64,000 nt of DNA from Galdieria partita (taxonomy: Eukaryota > Rhodophyta > Bangiophyceae > Galdieriales > Galdieriaceae), in NCBI GenBank assembly GCA_025991245.1, contig BQMJ01000027.1, positions 1 through 64,000 on the forward strand, in the 5' to 3' direction. The notes below the pieces were generated by a model. It saw nothing but the letters and a program-made list of their open reading frames with translations, made no database searches and was not told the origin of the DNA. Of this stretch, positions 56,685 through 64,000 are shown in pieces (the first letter of the stretch is position 1; every line of letters starts with the position of its first letter). The translations under genes and the position numbers were made by a program.

Positions 56685-56953
56685 ATGGCCAAAAGTAAAA
56701 ACCATACGAATCATAATCAGTCTTATAAAGCTCATCGAAACGGCATCAAGTTACCGCGACAACACAGGTTTCAAGGAAGAAAGGGAGTATGTTTTGTTGA
56801 GTTCTTCTAAAGTAGTTTTTATGACGGCTGTTTTTGTTTTAGGTGGATGGCAAGTTTTTACGAAATCAGAAATATGCGATGACCGGAACTATTCGAGCGT
56901 TGAGAAAGCAACGCAAGGAACAAGCAAAAGCCAACAAAGCAACAAAACAGTAG
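56685..56953 (+). CDS. RPL29: 60S ribosomal protein eL29
   Basis: Two exons (56685-56786, 56843-56953) around a 56-nt intron (GTATGT...TTTTAG) give 70 residues. The protein begins [26 protein letters not shown], continues [19 protein letters not shown] across the splice site, and ends in a basic tail ([19 protein letters not shown]). The N-terminal [18 protein letters not shown] signature is diagnostic for eL29 of the large subunit. The first exon overlaps, antisense, an in-frame extension of the SET gene, which is why that gene is started further downstream. Confidence 0.95.
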
Positions 56954-57109
56954 TTTGATATATTGTATGAAACATAGATTTCCAATACAAGCTAGTAAAA
57001 ATATACCATCCAATAGCTGAACTGAAAACTTTCAACTCTTCTGTTAACTTATACAACTATTCGACGGATTGACCCTTCCACACAGAGTATAACTGCACCC
57101 TCATGTGGA

Positions 57110-58476
57110 ATGGCAAAGTATTGTGAAGCAAATCTTTACGTGTTGTGTTCGCGTGTCCTGTTGATAGCGTTTGACTTTCTGTTATTTATTTTATGCGATT
57201 ACATTTCGTGTACTATGGAACGACAATCCACTTCGGGAAATAAACAAGCTGCGAACAAACAAACTTTGTCCTCCTCTACAAAGGATGACTCCTCAGTTCC
57301 ACTTTTGGTCAAGTTATTTCGACTTTGTTGCGCTTCCAATTCCAACGAAGATGACTCCAGTGTCAAACTTCAAGCAGAGGTTACAAAGGATGAGCATTCC
57401 AACTTTCGTCTAAAAGCTGGTGAGCCTAGAAGAGTCCACGTTATTGAGTATTATGAAGGTGAAGAGAAGACCACAAAGGATAAACACCAACCAAAGCGAG
57501 ATAGTCTCCAACTTCAGATAGACTCCGAAGAAGGAACGAACAAGGATGGTGAAGAACTTCAAGACGGTGACTCTATTAGACAAGACACCATTCCGACACC
57601 TCGTCCAGTGGGTCACAGCACAAGTATTTATATTACAGCTATGCCGAGCGAATGGCAAGAAGAAACAAAATATGCAAACAACAAACACGTTTGGGTATCT
57701 TCTCCTACTCATCCTCACTACAGGAAGCGAGTTCGAAACTTTGAACTTAATCCAGTTACGGAACACGCTGCTTCGGAGAAGAGAAAGTCCAGTTATTTTT
57801 TGCCTCCGCAAACGGAAGAAATGAAAGAAAAGAAAACATTGGTACTAGACTTGGATGAAACGCTGGTTCATAGTGGTTTTGAAGGTTCTAGAGAGACCAG
57901 TGACTTTGTTCTTAGTATGCATGTTGAAAATACGTATCTTCAATTGTTTGTAAAAATGAGACCTTATCTGAAGGAATTTTTACAAGAGGTATGTGAAGAG
58001 TTTTGATTCTGATAGAAAGATTGTTAGGCTAAGAGCAAATCTACTGATGTTAGGTTACCAAACATTTTGAGATTGTTATCTTCACGGCGTCCATGTTAAC
58101 TTATGCCGATCCCGTCATTGATCTTATGTTCGATGCCACAGGTGTTGCAAGTATACCGGAGACTCATCGATTGTTCCGTGAAAGTTGTGAGTACGATCCT
58201 GAGACGGGCTCGTTTCATAAGGACTTGATGGCCTTGGGAAGGGACATCAAGAAAGTCATCATAGTGGACAACTCTCCTACGGCATATGCAAAAAACCCGC
58301 ATAATGCTATACCTATTCCTACTTGGATCGACGATGAGAATGATCATTCCCTGTTGGATGTTTTATCTATTTTGAAAACGCTGATTCCAGTGCAAGACGT
58401 TCGAACTGTATTGAAACAATTAAAGGAACAAAACGAAGAATTGGATAAACAAGAGAGTCAAAATAAGCATTCTTGA
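57110..58476 (+). CDS. SCP/Dullard-type HAD protein phosphatase, membrane-anchored
   Basis: 433 residues in two exons (57110-57988, 58054-58476; 65-nt intron). An N-terminal membrane segment (about 8-33, VLLIAFDFLLFILC) precedes a long charged linker. The catalytic FCP1/NIF domain begins at LVLDLDETLVHS with nucleophile D247 and acid D249. Further motifs are FVKMRPYLKEFL, FEIVIFTASMLTYADPVIDL, the CEYDPE.. and KDLMALGRDIKKVIIVDNSP segments, and GWI-like IPTWIDDENDHSLLDVLSIL. Relatives dephosphorylate RNA polymerase II CTD (SCP) or lipin (Dullard/CTDNEP1); the membrane anchor favours the latter. It converges on CAND1 with 26 bp between stop codons. Confidence 0.9.
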
Positions 58477-58502
58477 TAAAACTTGAATTATTTTGTGAGT
58501 TT

Positions 58503-61500
58503 TTAATCCCTCTTGGCAATATCTTTTTCGTTCTGTACGCTATCATAGAAGGATTGCAGTTGTTCATTGTCGTGAATTCGTTGAAGAAACTCCACAACTT
58601 GAGGAAATTGTTTGCATTCTTCCATTCTTTCCATTTCATAAATTACCCGCATAGTTCCTCTCAATTGTTCCTACATCACAATCTCAACACCAAAGCTAAA
58701 GTCTTCTTTTCATTTGCTTACCTTGTGTTTCTCAATCTCTTGCGCGACTGCATTGTCTTTAGGTTTACTGGAGACTGTTTCTGATAGCGTAGTTACGAGA
58801 CTAGATATTTTCGATTCGTCTTTCAATATACGAAAAGCATCATGATTGGTTAGCAAATATATGAGCATCTTTTCTACTATTCCTCGTACATCTGGATGGT
58901 CATTGAGACCTTTGGTGATTGCTTTCACCAATCCTTCCGAAATAGATATGCTTTGAAAACTATCCAAATAGTACGGCAACAGTGCAAGTAAGGCTTCAAA
59001 TGCAGTCCTTCTCAACTGAATGCCTTCATCAACTGAATGTTTAAAGGGACCAAGATCTACCGTCCTAATAAGGTCTGGTCTAGGCTCTGTATGCAGAAAT
59101 AGAGCATTCAATATATTGGGTACATGTTCCTTCAGTAGTATGGGACACAATCTAGCACAAGTAATTATCAAAGATATAGCTGCAGTATCCACATCGGCAT
59201 TTGGATCCCGTAATAATTCAAGGATGTAAGATAAATACGGATGCAAATGTTGTACAAACAAGTCCAGCGATAAATCTGTCTTTGTTAAGTAATTGAAAGC
59301 GGCTTTAATTGCCAACAGTGAAGTCCACCTCACTTGTACATTGGAACTGGTCAATGATTGCTGTATTACTGCAAATAGACGAAGAGGAGATACTGCAAGC
59401 AAAATACCTAAACATTCCGAACATATACTGCGTATGCTCTCTTTGCTAGATGAAGATAAAGCGAACTGTTCCTTGGATATCTTTTCTTCAGCATTATCTG
59501 TTTCCATTGGTTGCAATGCACCATCTGCATCTTGTACACAAGCAATCAACGATTGTGTCATGGCATCTATGTCATTCAACAGTGACATGGAGGAGAGATG
59601 TATCTGACAAAGTATAGCTTCTTTCACAGCAAGTAAATAAACATATCGTTCCCTTGTTTCGGTCGAGTTGACATAGGAAACCAACTTGGAAATGCCTTGA
59701 CGACTATCGACAAACCGAATCAAACTACCCAAAGCAGCAGCTGCAGCCCCAACTATCTCTTCATCGTCACTAGGAATCATTTCGTATATAGCATCTTCCA
59801 TTTGATCCGATAAAGCAAGTTGCGTTAGAGAATCCTTGTATCCCAACTCATTCAGGGTAAATAAGACAAATAGTTTTGATGAATGACTACTCTCGTCCAA
59901 AGGACTTTGGAGAATATCCAATAAAGTTTGACAAAGAAAAGTCACATCTGTTTCAGAACTCCAAACGATGGACACCAAAGAAGAGAGATTCTTCATTATT
60001 GAGGAATGCATTTTGGTATCTCTCTTCACCAAAGATAAGATATCACGAAATACATTCGCTACTGGAAAATGAGATGAACTACGGTAAATAATTGTACGAA
60101 ATAATTCTAAAACGGAATCCTTCATTTTCCCTTGCAGAGGTGAAGAAACCAATACATTTATGATGGCAGGATAAGTCTCTTCTTTAAACAGCAATGCGAA
60201 ACTGTCCTCTCTCAAAGCAATAAGTTTGGAGAAAATTTCAAAGACTACTGCGGTCCTCTTCCATTCGGAACGATGAATCAAACCTGTAAGCTCGCTCACA
60301 AGTGATGAGTCTAGTTGAGAAGGAATCAACGTAACCGAGCGACTTATGGATTCTAGGCACGACTCGCGAAGTTTGTCATCTTTCTTCCTAAGCAGGGAAA
60401 TAACTTGCTGCCAAAACTCCATGAGAACTTGTTCATCTATTTGTGTTCCCAAAGGACTTTGCAGTATATTGGAGAACGAACGTACTGCAGTTGTTCTTAC
60501 AAACTAAATCTCTTTCAGTAGAGTCGTCTGCAATAAAAAGCTCTCAACTTACATCATCATGAAGTTTATCCAATATCAAACGTAGTGACTTGTCTCGGTT
60601 CAAAGAAGCCACTTCGGGAAACGAGGCACATAGAGTAGATAAACATTCCATTGCGGCCTCCTTCACTTCAGTGTCTTGATCGGAAGCTTCCAGTCGATAC
60701 ATTGCAAAGTTCTGTGCTTTCAACAATGCTTCACTCATACTAGCAATACCGAGATGGTCTTGTGTCAATACAATAAATATATTCTTACAAGCATGAAGGG
60801 ACTGTGCAGTAATGCGATAATAACCTTGAGCTCCCATATCTACCAAATGATTCAAAAACACTGCTAAATGTTGAGGACAATTGTATCTACAAAACAAAGG
60901 AGCACAGCGTTCCAATAGGGCAATTCCATCGGATTGAACAGAAGCATTGTTTTCTTTAAGAAAGCAGGGCTCTATATAAAACTTGGAAATGTTCATCAAA
61001 TCCTGTTCACTGAGCCATATTGAAGCAACAGTAACGAATTCCTTCATGAAAACTAGCACACTATTCTTCAATTGTATCGAACGAGACTTGTATACTGATT
61101 GAAGCTTCAAAATGATAAACCCACTCTACGGAGGAATTGTTACCAGAATAGATAATGATAGAGAAGGCTTACCTTTTCTTTCAAAACCGATATTGCTTTC
61201 TCATAGATAGAAGTTTCCAAATGTACCTCTTCAGTCGACGCCAACAATGGAGTTGTTGTTTTCAACAAGTCAATGAGACCGTTCAATATTTCCATCATAA
61301 TCTGTTCGTCTCTCTCTTGTAGACGACTAATCATACTCTCAACAAGTTGCAGTAAAGGAAATGATGCTTTGTAAAAATTCCTAACAAAATCTATTCGATC
61401 ATATGCTTTCCAATAAGTCATGATCATACCTTGCTAAAATTATCGCATGAATACAACGTGCTGCAACACGTCGGACTTTGCCACTCAAATCTTCGTCATC

Positions 61501-62630
61501 TGTAAAGTCATCATCTTCCTCTAATTCGGAACCCGACTCTTCATCCAACTCATCATCTTGTTCCACTAGATTAGGATCATATCTTAACGCTGTCTCTAAT
61601 ACATTTGCTAACTGCGACTGAAATGTCTCCATTTGAACAGGAACGCTTTGAAGAAATAGTTCGAGTATTTGAAGAGTAGCTTCATACAATTCTTCATCTT
61701 CTGTCCAAGATGGACTCTGCAAAAGTTTCAACAACAAGTCCACAATAGTACCGATATATGGATGCAAAGCTTGTGATCCTGTAACCTTAAAAACAGCTTG
61801 AATAGTACTAAGAGAATTACGAACGTTCCCAACTACTTGTTTGTTGACTTGTTTCACTTGGATATTTTGGGAAAGCTCAGATAACAAAGAATCCATGAAA
61901 GACTGCAAATAACTGTAGGGTGCTCGAGAAAGAAAGGAGGCTAGACAATGAATAGCTCTCTTTCTGACCATATTATGTGAGGAATTCAGTGATCCAGATA
62001 AGCTTTCTAGAAAATCATCTGCCACCTGAACAATAGCAAAAGAAAACTTTGCAGTAATGTCACACAATATATCCAGACAGTCCAATTGGATCTCAAGAGA
62101 AGTATTATTCCGTGCACTAGACAAAAGTTTAGGAACAATTCTTTGTCCTATTATACTGTTTCCTGTTGAGGCAGGGTCGATACGGTTTAAAAGTGATTTG
62201 AGCGTAATCAAACAATTATCTCTAGAAACATTCTTTGCGGCAGTCACAACTGTACTTCTTTGATGACTGCTTTTTGATTCATCCGAAATATGGAGCAGAT
62301 TAGCAATCAGTATTTCTATTACAGTCTCTAATAAATGGAGTTCAGATTGCACTAGCAACAGGGGCAAAGCTTTTAAAGCGATGCTCTGTACTTCAGAAGA
62401 TGTGTCCTGCAGAGCTTTTAACAAGGCTGTACACAACTTTAAAAACTTGTCAATGACACATATACAAACACTGTATAGAGGGCCCTTCCTACCTTGTTTT
62501 CCATAAGGGGGTCCAACTGCACAGGACCTTTTTGGAGTTCATTGAGCAAGTCCGAAGCTGCCATATACCGAAAGTCTTTATCAGTAGACTCTAGCCGTTC
62601 TGCCAAAATATTATATGGTTTACTTGCCAT
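58503..62630 (-). CDS. CAND1: CAND1, cullin exchange factor
   Basis: HEAT-repeat protein that binds un-neddylated cullin-RBX1 and exchanges F-box modules in SCF ligases. Six exons (62630-62493, 62445-61430, 61380-61173, 61104-60553, 60503-58722, 58670-58503) give 1287 residues, near the usual ~1230. The N-terminus (MASKPYNILAERL, then DKDFRYMAASDLLNELQKG) follows the CAND1 start. The acidic loop DDELDEESGSELEEDDDF then GKVRRVAARC (about 340-370) corresponds to the human acidic region before its KVRRAAAKC. The end (EQLRGTMRVIYEMERMEECK ... LQSFYDSVQNEKD) also matches the family. Introns are 47-68 nt, and every junction keeps frame. Single-copy regulator, nucleo-cytoplasmic. Confidence 0.95.
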
Positions 62631-62749
62631 GGAAACTTTCAAATAACAAAAGTGTCCAAGACTTAAGAATTGGCAAACGAATGCGACTCTGAGATCAGAC
62701 ACAAAACAATTGGAATATTCAAAAACTTTCAATATGTTCCCTTTATTTC

Positions 62750-64000
62750 TCACTCCACTATAGCCGTCTCTCCCCTCGCTTCCAATTCCTTGGCACTCAC
62801 AAAGTCTTCAGGCCTCAATATTCGAAGTTCGCGTCTGGATACTAAACCTAATATCATGCATTTACAATCAACCTATTCTCCATCGCAAAGAATACAATAC
62901 TCACCGTCCGAAGAAGAAGCTATTTTCTCGTTAAATATTCGAACTGCAGCTCTCATACGAGCACGATCCACAGCATTTCGAACTGTTCGAGCATTCGAGA
63001 AATAAGGCATCAACATTCTTTTACGAAGATATTCCTTGAGAACAACTTCTGCATCCGGCTCAATTTCATATAAGAGACTCTTGCACATCAGCTATATCAA
63101 AAAATATCAATCTTTGCAAATATTGAAAAGCAGTCTGCGTCTCTCTTACCTTTGCAATCTCTACCAGTTCGTCCACTTCATAATCAGGAAAAGTAATATG
63201 GTTACCAATTCTTGACTTCATGCCAGGAATATAAGAGAAAAACTTATTCATCTTATCCTCATAACCAGCAAGGACGACAACCAAGTCTTCTTTGTTATTT
63301 TCCATGATGTTTAATAAAATCTCGATGGATTCGACGCCATAGTCCTTTTCATTAGCAGCATTATACAAATAATAGGCTTCATCGATAAGGAGCACTCCTC
63401 CCATTGCCTTTTTGATAACTTCTTTTGTCTTCGGTGCGGTATGTCCTACATACTGTCCAACCAAGTCGTCACGTGTTGCAACTACTAAGTGTCCTTGACG
63501 ACAGTATCCCATCTTTTTCAAGATTTGTCCCATCCTCATGGCAACCTAACCAGATATCAATATTTTAAACAATAAGATACTGTTACTTACTGTTGTTTTC
63601 CCAGTTCCAGGTGAACCTGTAAAGCACATATGAAGAGAAGGAACGGCAGTATCCAAGCCAATTTTAGCTCGAAGTTTGTCTATCACCAACAATGCAGCAA
63701 TTTCACGAACTCTTCTTTTGACAGGTAGCAAACCGATAAGGTCTTTGTCTAAATTATCCAAAACTTCAGACACGCCTTCTTTGTACATATACTCATCAAC
63801 TGTTCCTGCTTGCGTTTCGTCTGGTATTTCCTTCAATAAATGCTTTTTCCTTTCCTTTTCCATACGAGCTCTCTCTTGTTCTTCCTTTCTTCTTTCATTC
63901 TCTTCTCGTTCCTTTTTAGCCTCTATGTCTCTTTCTCTCAAAGCGTCACTGAGACGCCTAGTATATCCTCTACTCGCATCACCTCCGGCTACTCCACCAT
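62750..64000 (-). CDS. cbbX: CbbX, red-type Rubisco activase, nuclear copy (5' end beyond window)
   Basis: AAA+ ATPase that remodels inhibited red-type (Form ID) Rubisco in the plastid. Visible exons: 64000-63591 (continues upstream), 63545-63150, 63091-62905, 62847-62750; introns of 45, 58 and 57 nt. After a highly charged stretch ([20 protein letters not shown]), which is not part of the bacterial protein, the core begins at [20 protein letters not shown]. It shows P-loop GSPGTGKTT, pore loop [10 protein letters not shown], Walker [14 protein letters not shown] and arginine finger region [16 protein letters not shown], then the helical lid with [15 protein letters not shown]. Red algae are known to carry both plastid and nuclear CbbX; a transit peptide should lie past the window edge. 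This gene is the strongest lineage marker here. Confidence 0.94.

Noticed and set aside
56631-56735. N-terminal extension of the SET protein from the ATG at 56735
   Set aside because: The added residues are encoded on the strand opposite the conserved eL29 first exon; starting at 56630 avoids the overlap and gives a normal SET N-terminus.
1-64000. CRISPR arrays, rRNA or tRNA genes, bacterial operons
   Set aside because: No spaced short repeats other than the telomere array, no recognisable tRNA or rRNA sequence, and genes contain spliceosomal introns.

Overview
This window is the left end of an AT-rich nuclear chromosome, most likely from a red alga of the Galdieria (Cyanidiophyceae) type. 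Three things support this. The sequence opens with a terminal telomere array. The core genes are compact and interrupted by very short introns, mostly 40-68 nt. The right edge carries a nuclear gene for CbbX, the red-type Rubisco activase. The species assignment is inference from these traits; I ran no database search.

Layout. (1) 1-385 is a telomere array of CCCTAATAAA units on the + strand (G strand TTTATTAGGG) with some 11-nt variants. (2) About 413-5975 is a degenerate subtelomeric tandem repeat: one short unit and two full units of about 2.28 kb. (3) About 5976-15383 is gene-free subtelomere with a strong T excess on the + strand near the telomere and a few old duplicated blocks. (4) About 15384-38811 is a mosaic of a subtelomeric multigene family and its flanks. 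I recognise three related groups of P-loop ATPases whose C-terminal halves look like PD-(D/E)xK-type nuclease folds: group 1 at 17660-20380 and 36208-38811, group 2 at 21141-23182 (minus), 24214-26411 and 31547-33900, and group 3 at 27706-29785. Two copies (17660 and 24214) look intact; the others are interrupted. This architecture and its telomere-proximal, pseudogene-rich setting recall the RHS (retrotransposon hot spot) family of trypanosomes and Crinkler-RHS-type proteins. (5) 38812-40387 is a gene-poor transition.

(6) From 40388 to the right edge the window is densely packed with single-copy housekeeping genes: a kinesin-6-like motor, a small secreted Thr/Pro-rich protein, protein farnesyltransferase beta, a probable plastid-targeted small protein, a LARGE/GT8-like Golgi glycosyltransferase, SEC61 gamma, a PRMT3-like zinc-finger protein without a methyltransferase domain, TAF12, a small membrane protein, an AIMP1/Arc1-like tRNA-binding protein, an RWP-RK factor, a SET-domain methyltransferase, ribosomal protein eL29, an SCP/Dullard-type phosphatase, CAND1 and cbbX. 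Several neighbours are head to head with 7-60 bp between start codons, so promoters must be shared or lie inside the neighbouring gene.

I worked out exon structures by hand from GT-AG (twice GC-AG) borders that keep reading frame and family homology. Starts were moved to the first supported ATG. The subtelomeric part is best read as a fast-evolving nursery of ATPase/nuclease-like genes, and the core part as ordinary conserved chromosome.
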